Shown here piece by piece: positions 22,540 to 32,902 of a stretch of DNA of 64,000 nt (positions are counted from its first letter, which is position 1; each line of letters begins with the position of its first letter). Source of the stretch: Aricia agestis (lineage: Eukaryota; Arthropoda; Insecta; Lepidoptera; Lycaenidae). A program made the translations under genes and the position numbers. The DNA lies in NCBI RefSeq assembly GCF_905147365.1, contig NC_056413.1, positions 407,001-471,000 of the forward strand, in the 5' to 3' direction. Under the pieces are notes generated by a model. The model worked only from the letters and a program-made list of their open reading frames with translations, was not told the DNA's origin and made no database searches.

Positions 22540-23622
22540 CCTGTGCTCTGCATATTATGAGTGTGCAGTATGTTACACCCCTGTTATCCTGTGCTCTGCA
22601 TATGAGTGTGCAGTATGTTACACCTCTGTTATCTTGTGCTCCGCATACGAATATGCAGTATGTTACACCTCTGTTATCTTGTGCTCTGAATACGAATATG
22701 CAGTATGTAACACCTCTGTTATCCTGTGCACTGCATACGCGTGTGCAGTATGTTACACCTCTGTTATCCTGTGCACTGCATACGCGTGTGTAGTATGTTA
22801 CACCTCTGTTACCCTGTGCTCTGCCTACGCGTGTGCAATATGTTACACCTCTGTAACCCTGTGCTCTGCCTATGCGTGTGCAGTATGTTACACCTCTGTT
22901 ACCCTGTGCTCTGCTTACGCGTGTACAGTATGTTACACCTCTGTTACCCTGTGCTCTGCATACGTGTGTGCAGTATGTTACACCTCTGTTACCCTGTGCT
23001 GTGCATACGCGTGTGCAGTATGTTACACCTCTGTTACCCTATGCTCTGCATACGTGTGTGCAGTATGTTACACCTCTATTACCCTGTACTCTGCCTACGC
23101 GTGTGCAATATGTTACACCTCTGTTACCCTGTGCTCTGCCTACGCGTGTGCAGTATCTTACACCTCTGTTACCCTGTGCTCTGCTTACGCGTGTACAGTA
23201 TGTTACATCTCTGTTACCCTGTGCTCTGCATACGTGTGTGCAGTATGTTACACCTCTGTTACCCTATGCTCTGCATACGTGTGTGCAGTATGTTACATCT
23301 CTGTTACCCTGTGCTCTGCATACGCGTGTGCAGTATGTTACACCTCTGTTACCCTGTGCTCTGCTTACGCGTGTACAATATGTTACATCTCTGTTACCCT
23401 GTGCTGTGCATACGCGTGTGCAGTATGTTACACCTCTGTTACCCTATGCTCTGCATACGTGTGTGCAGTATGTTACATCTCTGTTACCCTGTGCTCTGCA
23501 TACGCGAGTGCAGTATGTTACACCTCTGTTACCCTGTGCTCTGCATACGTGTGTGCAGTATGTTACACCTCTGTTACCCTGTGCTCTGCATACGTGTGTG
23601 CAGTATGTTACACCTCTGTTAC
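22540..23622. repeat. 45-bp minisatellite, 24 tandem copies
   Basis: Twenty-four head-to-tail units of 45 bases (the first is 48) with consensus start CCTGTGCTCTGCATACG and middle GTGTGCAGTATGTTACACC. Because 45 is divisible by three and the unit lacks stops in several frames, long frames result: one plus frame repeats YTSVTLCSAYACAVC and is open from 22487 to 23704, a second repeats MLHLCYPVLCIRVCS, and a third is nearly open. Units fall into variant types (GCCTACGCG, GCTTACGCGTGTACA, GCATACGTG, GCTGTGC, CCTATGC). The order of types at units 7-12 recurs at 13-17, a higher-order repeat with one unit missing. The first four units are the most diverged. Judged a satellite, not a gene. Confidence 0.9.
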
Positions 23623-24788
23623 GGTATCGCAATTAAGCCGGCAATCACTGACCTCACCGACGTTACGTTCGTGCTCCAGTTACCGCTACAATATCATAAC
23701 TTGAATATTCGACCACTTTCCGTTAAGTACTTTTGCTTTAACTCCTTAGTAAATTAACAAAACAGAAGGATATATTATTGCTATTTTTGTTTATAAATGG
23801 TTGTTTTTAGTAAAATGTTAAAAAATGCTACGTTCGGCTTTGACGAAACTATAGTTATTTTTATTGGCATTAATTTTTATGTTCAAACAGATATTGTAAA
23901 TCAGCTAAAAAGCACTTTTATGTATTCTTTCCAACTTTTGAACAACTATAAAGCCTTCCATACAAAGAGTGAACTCTTTGTATGCAACTGCAAATAAAGC
24001 AAAAATACTTACTGAATCATAAAAACTTCTCAGCAATTTCAGTCTATTCTATTGTAGACTGTAGCAATTTCTTCTAAGACATTCTAAAGACTTGAAGGCT
24101 ACATTGTGTCACGCTAAATGTATCGTTATCTCGAAGTCGCCTTGAAGTCGTATACTATACATTGATTAAATACAATGAGTAGTAAATGTTATCAGAGCAG
24201 GCACTACGGAGTGTATGAAGTTGGTGTGACGAATCGCTTAATCTTCTATTTGCGCAGTATCAAATGTTTCAATTATGGCTTATGACTTTATATACGTATT
24301 TGACATAGAAATGTCCTCTATATATAAAAGGCCTCAAACATTCAAACAACCCAGAAATGGAGAATTTCAAGTGACCATGCTTCTGCCTTTGATATGATTT
24401 TATAATACTAAGTGGATGCAATGCTAAGTATTTATTTAAAAAGTTATTGCAATTACTACTATCTCCATATTAAAATATTTTGGTAATTTTAAACTAACTA
24501 TACTAAAACGTAGAATTGTCACAAAATATATAGCCAAAGCGAGCGTGACACAAAAATCTAAATTTAAAATCTGCTAGCTGAGTCTAAAGTCAGATCTAAA
24601 AGGCTAGCGTGAACACATTCAAAAATCCACTCCGTATAATTTTCAACTCCGTACTCAACCCTAAAGTGCAGTTGCATAATGCATGTCGCCAGATGCGAGA
24701 GCCGTTGAGACTTGAGGGTTAGCGCGGTGCAGCGTGGCGCCCAGTCCTATACTGCCTGTACTGGACGTGGGCTATTACGTTTATAGAA
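23623..24788. other. Non-coding stretch
   Basis: No gene was seen. A TATATAAAAGG run at 24321-24331 resembles a core promoter TATA box but has no supported transcript downstream. Confidence 0.45.
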
Positions 24789-25017
24789 CTAGTAGCTTCT
24801 GCCCGTGGCTTCGCCCGCGTGGAATTCTGAGAACGACATAATATTATTATATAATGTAAGTAAAAAAACATAACTTTTTATACATAAAATAAAGCCTGTG
24901 TCAGAAACACTCCAGCTTTCTATCGTTTAAACATTTTTGCAATCGGACCAGTAGTTTCAGAGATTACCTCCTACAAACAAAACAATAAACTTTACTTCTT
25001 TATTATGTAGTATCGTA
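24789..25017 (-). mobile_element. Helitron, minus orientation
   Basis: The plus strand starts CTAG after an A and then GCCCGTGGCTTCGCCCGCGT, the reverse of the usual Helitron 3' hairpin (ACGCGGGCGAAGCCACGGGC) and CTAG end. Inside, GCAATCGGACCAGTAGTTTC and AGAGATTA match the body of the Helitron at 5593-6127. The 5' end (right side, near 25017) is decayed. Confidence 0.65.
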
Positions 25018-25596
25018 TCTAGTCACGTTGTTTAGCTATTTAGCATTTTATAATAAGGCTTTTGAATTGTACCATCTTTTTCTAAACTCACAATCATACA
25101 GACCATGAAAACAACATGGATTAATTTACGGAATAACCTCAACACTGTATGTAGTTGTATTAGCAGGCCGCAGCTAGAATAACGACATTAAGGATACTAA
25201 ATTTATGTTGATGAAATCATTTTCCTAGTTTTCATACAGCAGTGCCACGAGGGTTGAGTTTTTCGAGTGAGAGAGCCTGCGATCGAAGTGACATTCAAAT
25301 TCTGAGAATCAGGTCTCTGTTCTCCATTTACTTCGCAAATAAATATTAATCTAAAATTCACATTTTAACCTGAATATGTCGGGCAGATAAACAGCCAATA
25401 TACGAACTCGTTATCTGGAGCTTGCAGGAGCTTTCCCTTGAACTTTAAGGCTTTCTCCGCAATATCACATTCATGTACCATGGGAACTAAAGGTTAATGT
25501 TAGGGCTGAGTAATAATAATATGTTTCAATGAAGCGAACCTAAACATAAATGTTAAGGCAAATTTTAAGTTGACAACCATATAAATCTGCCTTACG
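25018..25596. other. Non-coding stretch
   Basis: No gene was seen. AACGACATTAAGGATACTA near 25190 may be a scrap of the dispersed repeat found at 8608 and 19923. Confidence 0.4.
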
Positions 25597-25704
25597 CTTA
25601 GGGCCAGTCCACACTGCATTGCGTTATCGTATCGCAAAAGCCAAAAACTGATTTGTAGAATTTTACGTTGCAACGTATGTGAAGTGTTGTGTCTTGGCCC
25701 TAAG
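25597..25704. mobile_element. Short MITE with CTTAGGGCCA ends
   Basis: CTTAGGGCCAGTCCACAC on the left is mirrored by TGTCTTGGCCCTAAG on the right, with an internal ATTGCGTTATCG / CGTTGCAACG region. About 108 bp, non-coding. The inverted ends are imperfect and no target duplication is clear. Confidence 0.5.
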
Positions 25705-25789
25705 GGCCAATTATCCCAGTGGTCGCCAAAATTTTTAGTATAAGAAGCCAACATACTATTTTACAAGATTGCCATAAACTTTTGATAGC

Positions 25790-25970
25790 ATTTTTTATAA
25801 AACCAGCAAACGGGTTACCTGATAGATAGCAACTACCGTCGCCCATGGACACTTGCAACATCAGTATAGTAGCAACGCACCTAGCGTTGCCGGCCTTTAA
25901 AGAGAGAATACGCTCTTGAAGATTTGCAGGTCGTATTGGTCCGAAAATACTGCTGGCGACATACAAACAC
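25790..25970 (-). mobile_element. LINE 3' end, 5'-truncated
   Basis: On the minus strand it encodes the end of a reverse-transcriptase polyprotein (GPIRPANLQERILSLKAGNA), then the tail GGCCGGCAACGC...GTCCATGGGCGACGGTAGTT, CATCAGGTAACCCG and an A-rich terminus. The residues and tail match the plus-strand LINE at 45141-45787. Only the last part of the element was copied. Confidence 0.7.
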
Positions 25971-26036
25971 CCCTGACCTAACTTATCAAAGTGTAGGAAA
26001 AATATAATCAGTCAAGGCTGAGAGGTCGAGGCTCGA

Positions 26037-26242
26037 GTCAATGTTAATGTGATCTGTCGGATGGGTTTGACATGAATTTATCTGCGTCCGCTCGGATGCG
26101 CGGTTTGGCCGCTATACCGCGAGATCATATTATGCAAATATATCTAAATGACAGCGAGACCGCGCCGCTATATTTTGCTTGTCACCTCGCGGTGTAGCGG
26201 CCAAATCACGAGTTTGCGCCGCCGCATATAAATCCAGCCTTA
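26037..26242. mobile_element. Composite MITE region
   Basis: Left part (26037-26075): TCAATGTTAATGTGATCTGT then GGATGGGTTTGACAT, also found inverted at 35336-35372 and diverged at 40041-40076. Right part: TTTGGCCGCTATACCGCGAG (from about 26105) is mirrored by CTCGCGGTGTAGCGGCCAAA (to about 26205), and ATATAAATCCAGCCTTA closes it. This looks like one TIR element abutting a fragment of another. Confidence 0.5.
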
Positions 26243-26294
26243 GGAGTTAGGTAGTTTCACCATATTGTATGAATCAATTCGTCTTGTGGTCCTA

Positions 26295-26828
26295 CAGTGA
26301 GTGGCCAAATTATTATACTCAATGTGAGTGAGAAATCACTCACATTGAGTATAATAATTTGGCCACTCTGGCCACTATCCCAGACAATGTGTGCTAAACG
26401 GATTGGACTGAGGAGGAAAATAGTTATTATATTAACAAGTTATTTTAATTGCATTTTTTAAATTATGAAGTTAAAGGCGTAACCTTAATATTGGGTCACC
26501 AATTGATTCAGAACCTCTAGGACAATTCCCAGTTTGTTCACCGCAGGCGACATGAAAATTTTAATGAAAGCTGTTCTGTTGAACGAGTGAAACCTCCTTC
26601 GTCGGTTACGATATGGGGCGAGATTAGCTCAAAGGGGAATGCGATTTTTGCAAACTCCTCTGGCTGAATAGTAGCCAGACGGCACCTGCATAATTACGCA
26701 GGACTTTACACCTTACTATAACGCCATGAAAATTATTAACTTTTTGAAAGATAACAATGTTACCTATTAGAGTCTACACAAATATGTATATTTTTTTAAA
26801 TTGAGTATAATAATTTGGCCACCGATGG
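26295..26828 (+). mobile_element. Tc1/mariner relic with doubled left end
   Basis: The left end is CAGTGAGTGGCCAAATTATT after TA (26293-26294); the right end is the inverse, AATAATTTGGCC (to 26822), followed a few bases later by TA (26829-26830). CAGTG ends and TA targets are typical of Tc1-like elements. The left end is followed after 4 bases by its own perfect inverse, giving 33-base hairpin arms (about 26300-26368). A transposase relic lies inside. At about 530 bp it is less than half the usual length. Confidence 0.75.
26593..26770 (+). pseudogene. Tc1-like transposase fragment, broken
   Basis: The frame from 26593 reads PPSSVTIWGEISSKGN, matching the PPSVMVWG-x-IS-x-G segment that lies in the DDE domain of Tc1 transposases. 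Later residues (PDGTCIITQDFTPYYNAMKI, in a neighbouring frame) fit the following region loosely. Stops and a frameshift interrupt it, and the N-terminal DNA-binding domain and most of the DDE domain are absent. It is non-functional; assignment is by motif recognition. Confidence 0.65.
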
Positions 26829-29617
26829 TAGTGCAAACTGCAAAGGTAAGAGTTTTGACGAAGGTTGACCAGGAATTTTATCAATATTATCATCTTGTTG
26901 CCACGTATGTCGTATACAGCTTGTACTTAGCTATTCTACTCGTATCTTGTGATCACGTATAGTCGTATAAACATCCGCCGTATGTGATCCTTTCTCCTTA
27001 CATCTGCGTGTCGCATGCGATACTTTCACTCGTCAAATATAAATAGTCGGACTTTTCTTTATTCTTGTCGATGTGGGTCAAATTAAAGGAGCCGAAAATT
27101 TTAAAATGGATGTGTTTTTCCGGTTTTTGTAGCTTGAAACTCTCGGAGTAAAATATTTAATTTCGTACAAAAAGTATTTATGTATTTTAAGTTGTTACAT
27201 AAATTACGTTTTCGAGCTCTCGTTAAAAGGGCTTCGTAGATTTCTATGTCGAGATTCTCAATCAAAAATGTCATCTCTCAGGCTTTATGGGTTAAATTAT
27301 ATCCTGTATATTTTTGTTTAGAATTTCGACAGTAAAATAAAGAAAACGTCTTAGCCAAGGGCCTGGCTTATCAATAATGGCCTATCAATGGATCCTATAC
27401 AATTGGAAACTCTATCCTGACTCGTTACGTGCACACTTTAGGAGATGCGCTCGGATGAACATACCTACATAACCACGTACATAATGGACTATGATTTACT
27501 GCGATGAGCTCTAACAATACATGAAGGTCGCCGCGTGCAGGTAGTAAATAGGAGTGCACTTATACTGAGTAGGTAAAAATATACACTTACAAACAGGGAA
27601 ACTGCAACGTAGCCGTCAGTTCGCACTACTAGAAGTGCATGCTTCTAGACAAAACTCGTATAAAATAAGTTCTAAAAAGTATTCTGGCATCTCCTATCAC
27701 GAACTCCTCATATTATGTGCCCGCAGCCTCAATTTGTCTACATTGTTTGCTTATATTTTGTAGTACCGAATAAATTATTATGTGCATAATATTGTATGCT
27801 TGTATATCTGATTGTTGATAATCATCTATTCCTTCTAACCAAATTATGGAAATACTTTTACACTGCAGTGTAACACTTGTATCTATGTTCAGCTAGTTTG
27901 ATTTCATGGACATACCTTATTTAGTTATTTATATTATTAATACATTGTCTAAATTGAGTATAGTTAGGAGCACAATGTCGGTGGTGCGTGAACCGAGGTC
28001 GCGGGTTCGACGTCGAGGTCGACTCTCGCTTCATTTGACAATACATCACTAGCTTCTGTCACGAATATGGAACAAATTCTTGCACTTTGAATGTCGCTTC
28101 GATCTGTTAATACACACAAGAAAATTGGTTTTTCAAATAAAATAAAATTTAATTTTGAAGTATTCGTCTAGTCCTAGACAGAGAGACAACAGAGACAGCA
28201 AAACAATATTTGCGAAAACCAACAGAAAATTAATGTCATTTATTGTTCCGATGAAAATTTGAAGGAAACAGAGAATTCAATTTCCTGCTAAGACAATAAA
28301 CACTACAGAGTCATATGTGTGCAACCTCTCGATGCGAAGCAACTTAAATTTTCCTCATTTCTTCCCGTACTCTTTCCATCAATTTTCATTTATTCACATG
28401 AAGTGTGAGACGTTAACGATGTTTCCTTTTTGTACCTCCCCTCCCCTACTCCCTAATGTATGGAGATGAGGAAAATTGATCGCTAAAGAGGCTTTCACGG
28501 ATAAAGAATTGCGTAAATACGATTACGCGTGAATAAATTCCGCTGATGTATTTAGGCTACAAATTATGTTGATCGAAGTTAATTCTTGACATACTAAATA
28601 ATGTACCCATGGAATAAAAATATATTATAACTGACGTACCTACTATATTATATTGTCTACTTTTATAAAATACCTACACTATGCTTCGAAACTAATATAT
28701 CTATTTTGATAAAATTTGCACGGATAAGAGAAACCACGGAAAATAACAAAGTCTTTAATTATTGCGAGGCTATGTAAACATCTAGCATAATAATATAATA
28801 AATTACATATTGTCGTTGTTATAAACAGACTGAAATATTAAATAAACAGTACCAAAAATAACATACATATCTCCTTATTACTATGTTAAAGATAAGAAAG
28901 ATAATATCAGCAATTATTGCACTGGGTCACCCGTCTCACACCTACATATTATACAAGTCACACACTCGGTGCGATAACGGTAGTGTATATTGCTGTATAA
29001 TTATTATACAAGAGTGCTATACATTACATCGTAAAAAGTGTTTCATATAGAACTGTCGTAACGGCTCAACATTTACGGAAGAGTGAATTAAAAAGTTTTT
29101 TCAGGGTTTTATTTTTTGTACTCGGACTACTGCCAGCACTTTTATTTTAGTTCCATTTGCGAATTTGTTTTTTTGGATATTTTTTGTTACATATAACATT
29201 GTTATTCGATGTGTCTATTAAGGAATCCTTCACGATCCGTACCGATAAATTGATTTGGCATTTGCTAGTAAGGAAGTTGATATCAAGACGTAAAAATGCA
29301 ACTGCAGTTAAATTCTTATGGCTATTTCAGACTTTGGATTCATCCCGGAAAATAATCATGCTTCTGCAGGATATTCTAATAATGCTCCAAGCGGGAAATA
29401 CATTTTTTCAGGTCCCCATTTCAATATTAAAGTACTGCGACGTCGACGAAATTTTCGTAATTTATTCGTAGGATGCACTTCCCGGCTTGTGTGTCAAGAG
29501 GCTCCGAGGCTGAGTCGAGGGTGCTACAACTAATTACGACCTAAATTAATGCCTAGGCAGTCTAGGGAAATTCTAGATTGTTACAATGAGCTACAATTTG
29601 TTGCTATTACTTATTTA
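26829..29617. other. Long non-coding stretch
   Basis: No gene was seen. Around 27985-28065 GGTCGCGGGTTCGACGTC followed by CTTCATTTGACAATACATCA looks like the box-B half of a tRNA-derived SINE lacking its box A. The rest is AT-rich and unremarkable, including a 104-codon chance frame at 29157-29471. Confidence 0.45.
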
Positions 29618-29813
29618 CTAGCAATAGATAACGCCTACGACTCCGTGAATTTGTTTTTCACGCGGTAACTATACATTTTTTCGGAATAAAAGTATCCTAT
29701 ATCCTTTCTCTTGACTGAAAGTATCTCCATACCAAATTTCAGCAACATCGGTGCAGCGGTTTGGGCGTGAAGAGGTAACAGACACACTTTCACATTTATT
29801 ATATTAGTATAGA
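29618..29813 (-). mobile_element. Helitron, minus orientation
   Basis: The minus strand begins TCTATACTAATATAATAAAT, runs through GTCTGTTACCTCTTCACGCC, and ends CTAG next to T (plus ACTAG at 29617-29621). The (GTCT)n run has shrunk to a single unit and the region before the end is rearranged, with CGTAGGCGTTATCTATTGC in place of the usual hairpin. Confidence 0.7.
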
Positions 29814-30164
29814 TATTAGACACATATCTTGTGTCGTTTTACCTTGTGTTCATGAAAAATTAACAAGGTTATATTTTGATATTTGTTGGTACAAATGTAC
29901 GACGCATTGCACCTTTGGAATGTCACATGCTTTGTTTTTGTTTTTAAGTTTCTATTGTTTGACACTTGAGAAAAGGTTACAGGTTAGATCATACACTTTC
30001 TGTTGACATTATGGAAAACCGTGAAACTTCCTTTACTTTTTTCCTAGAACAGAATTCTAGTTCACCAAATCTTATTTTGAGGAGAGTTTTTAAGATTAGC
30101 CTACGTTTAGGCAAATCAGAGACCCGGGAACGTTTTTTTATAAATCTTACCTGAGATTAGGTGG

Positions 30165-30338
30165 AAGGTTAGAAATTCGAGGCAAATATTACGATTTTTT
30201 TTACGAAAAGACGGAGGAAGGAAACCTTAAAAGCATTTTAGGTTGTAAATGCACATTCTCTTACGTTATTTGAGGACGTCCTTTCACCACAAGCGAATTC
30301 AATAATTGAATGATTGCCACTTACACGACGATAACATA
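30165..30338 (-). repeat. Unclassified 173-bp unit, inverted copy
   Basis: This segment is the reverse complement of 31091-31263, with about one substitution and one T-run length difference over 174 bases, so the pair is young. It has no terminal inverted repeat, no poly(A) and no tRNA-like boxes. No target duplication was found around this copy. Confidence 0.7.
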
Positions 30339-31090
30339 ACTAGCAGGTATGTGCAACTACAGCACCTAATAGTATTACAGCATCCGGAAGCGTAGTATGT
30401 TGGTCATGGTGGTTGTTAAACATGGCTATTTCCTCGAGTACAACCTTCGATTCTATTGTAGTTGCTTCATGACAATAATAGATTTATTTACTAGGTGTTG
30501 CAGTTGCTATCCTACATTTTACATTTGCCAGTATTAGATGCGCAAGTATGTAAATAAATAATATTATCTGTTACCTGTTCACGCTTACAGATGTTAATCT
30601 ATCCTTCGACTTTAGGTCCGGGTAAAGGATAGTTTTTGTTTCAGTAAGGACATATTCTAATGAAGGAATTACATGTTTTCCGTCTTAATTTTTACATATA
30701 TTTCATTATTGTTCGTTAGTTTAGGCACTTCATTATAATAAACATACATAATAGTACCTAAATCATATTTCTTGCAGTTACCTCAGATAAAACTGTAGTT
30801 TTTCTTGTCATAAAATATAGCTAATGAAGACGATTCATGTGAACAATAAAACTGTAAACACCGCCGTACTAGTTGTTACCAGATAACAATGGTATTTTAT
30901 AATTGTGGTGCTGTACCACTAACCTGCTTGTCATTTCGATGTAGATGAGCACGGTTTGTGATTACTATAATATGTTGCTCGTGACTTAGTTAGATATTAT
31001 ATAAGGTTTAGATTTAACGAAAAATTTCCGGACATATTATCTACCGACTAGACGTTCCGCGTGGCTCTGTTTTGTTTGTTCGCCAGGGCA
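30339..31090. other. Spacer between the inverted 173-bp units
   Basis: Non-coding. It contains a scrap of the Helitron body near 30565-30640 (CTGTTACCTGTTCACGCTTA, GGTCCGGGTAAAGGATAG). Nothing suggests it belongs to the flanking units. Confidence 0.45.
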
Positions 31091-31263
31091 TATGTTATCG
31101 TCGTGTAAGTGGCAATCATTCGATTATTGAATTCGCTTGTGGTGAAAGGACGTCCTCAAATAACGTAAGAGAATGTGCATTTACAACCTAAAATGCTTTT
31201 AAGGTTTCCTTCCTCCGTCTTTTCGTAAAAAAATCGTAATATTTGCCTCGAATTTCTAACCTT
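31091..31263 (+). repeat. Unclassified 173-bp unit with 10-bp flanking repeat
   Basis: The unit starts TATGTTATCGTCGTGTAAGT and ends CGAATTTCTAACCTT. It is bounded by perfect direct repeats CGCCAGGGCA at 31081-31090 and 31264-31273. The simplest reading is a discrete insertion with a 10-base target duplication. Removing it rejoins GTTTGTTCGCCAGGGCACCAG. A 9-10 base duplication is known for Mutator-like elements, but the unit lacks inverted ends, so its class is open. Confidence 0.65.
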
Positions 31264-31273
31264 CGCCAGGGCA

Positions 31274-31950
31274 CCAGCAACCAACGGAGTTTTTTCGGCC
31301 AAGGAGTTGTTTACTACCGTTCTTGTGGCCAGAAGGCCAGCTCTACCGACGGTAGAAAACATTTTCGTTTTTGGGAGTCTTCGAAGGAATGTAAAGTGGT
31401 CGTGTCATTATGGGATGTGTTTGGGTGGCATAATTTTTAAAGCATGACAATTATTTATCTAAGTACCTAAACGTTTTTAAATAGCTCAATATTATGTATC
31501 AGCAGATTCTTATTTATTTTACAAACGTTATTTCTAGCTAGTTAGTCATTTCGTTAAATTAGAATTATCTTTACGCTTTAAACTGTGTACGCTAAACTGC
31601 GGTTTTCCATTCCGTTATCAATTTGAATACAATACCTTGTTTACTGGCTGTAGGTCGTTAGCTTATATGCTCTTGCACTTGCTTTTGAAATTGCTAGATA
31701 TTGAACAAAACTATATATGAAGTTCATTACTAAAATTGTTATAAATTATTATTTTCAAAATATACACTGAATATTAATGACAAATTACTGGGAGCAATAG
31801 TAAATATTCAAACGCTTAAAATGATGAGAGCCGTAATGAAATGGTATTGCTGTTTATCCCCATTCATGTCATGTTGCATGACTTGAATGATGCTGATAAG
31901 AAAACTCTCTACATTTTTCCTAGTCAACTTTAATTTACTGCTGCTTTTTT
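31274..31950. other. Non-coding stretch
   Basis: No gene was seen. The GC-richer piece at 31265-31435 is open for about 60 codons on the plus strand (GTSNQRSFFGQGVVYYRSCG and onward) but matches nothing I recognise. Confidence 0.4.
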
Positions 31951-32221
31951 GACGACCTCTGTGGCTCAGTTGGTGGGCGAGTTGGTAGCTCAAGCCGGGG
32001 GTCGCGGGTTCGAATCCCGCTGACGGAACAAAAAGTTTTCAATGGGTCTTGGATGTGTATTAAATATATGTATAATATAATAAAAATCTTAAATATACGT
32101 ATAGTATAAAAGTATTAAATATATTTACGTTGTCTGGTACCCGTAACACAAGTCCTTCAGGTACTTACCACGGGGCCAGACTAACGTGGTGTGAAGCGTC
32201 CATAGATATTATTATTAAATA
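31951..32221 (+). mobile_element. tRNA-derived SINE, well preserved
   Basis: An RNA polymerase III promoter is visible: box A TGGCTCAGTTGG at 31962-31973 and box B GGTTCGAATCC at 32007-32017. The head starts GACGACCTCTGTGGC, and the body includes AAGTTTTCAATGGGTCTTGG, TGTCTGGTACCCGTAACACA, ACCACGGGGCCAGACTAACG and GTGTGAAGCGTCCATAG, ending in an (ATT)n-like tail. It is not a tRNA gene: the stem pairing is not maintained and the body extends well past the tRNA-like head. Confidence 0.85.
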
Positions 32222-32561
32222 GATATTTACATCCTTACCCATATGAATATGTCATCTGAGTGCTATAAGATCCTTGTAGCTTTGTAATCTCTCCGAACTC
32301 CGTTATTCGTTCTGTAATTACCGATGAGGCAAGTTTATATGCAAACTATATAAGGTAAATAATTGTCCGTCCGTCGGTGTTTCGACAGGCGTTGCCCAAC
32401 GTCGCGGGACAGTGCATATCCTCTTGCTCAACGCATTCCAGTATCTAGTACTTTCACGACGTAGATTCCAGCTACTTGTAACGTGAACGCAGCACGCTAA
32501 ATATATTTCAAACATGGATGGTAAAGAAATTCACTTCTTGATCTTAGCTACTTCTCTCTAT
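32222..32561. other. Non-coding stretch
   Basis: No feature was recognised between the two SINEs. Short minus frame 32515-32318 has no domain. Confidence 0.4.
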
Positions 32562-32902
32562 ACGTGGGAGAGCCATGCTTCGGTACGAATGGGCCGGCTC
32601 GACCGGAGAAATACCACGTTCTCACAGAAAACCGGCGTGAAACAGCGCTTGCGCTGTATTTCGCCGAGTGAGTGAGTTTACCGGAGGCCCGATCCCCTTC
32701 CCTATTCCCTTCCCTACCCTCCCCAATTCCCTTCCCTTCCCTACCCTCCCCTATACCCACCTCCTATTACCCTCTTCCCTCTTAAAAGGCCGGCAACGCA
32801 CTGCATCTCTTCTGATGCTGCGAGTGTCCATGGGCGACGGTAGTTGCTTTCCATCATGTGACCCGTTTGCTCGTTTGCTCCCTTATTTCATAAAAAAAAA
32901 AA
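32562..32902 (+). mobile_element. SINE sharing a LINE tail, plus orientation
   Basis: Full-length copy. Head ACGTGGGAGAGCCATGCTTC, GGGCCGGCTCGACCGGAGAA, palindromic AGCGCTTGCGCT, then a tract of CCCTTCC/CCCTACC repeats (about 32692-32768), the CTTAAAAGGCCGGCAACGCA tail, GGTAGTTGCTTTCCATCATG and an A-run. Flanks CTTCTCTCT (left) and CTTGTCTCT (right) form an imperfect target duplication. Confidence 0.85.

Noticed and set aside
22487..23704. 405-codon cysteine-rich open frame as a protein-coding gene
   Set aside because: The length follows from a 45-base tandem unit without stops; a second plus frame is equally open. No signal peptide or recognised domain, and unit differences are not clearly constrained at codon level. 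Annotated as a minisatellite, with the coding option kept as a finding.
24321..24331. TATATAAAAGG as a core promoter
   Set aside because: Such strings are frequent by chance at this base composition and no transcript or coding sequence follows.
25700..25966. Minus-strand frames of 84-88 codons as genes
   Set aside because: They cover a LINE 3' end and its untranslated tail; the recognisable residues match the reverse-transcriptase end at 45.6 kb.
29157..29471. 104-codon plus frame as a gene
   Set aside because: No domain, a second frame overlaps it, and composition is AT-driven.
30146..30165. Minus-strand recursive splice site at CTAATCTCAG|GTAAGA
   Set aside because: The sequence matches the core motif, but the pyrimidine tract is interrupted and a single match on this strand is expected by chance in 64 kb.
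31951..32033. True tRNA gene
   Set aside because: A and B boxes are good but the stems do not pair as a cloverleaf and the sequence continues into a SINE body with an (ATT)n-like tail.
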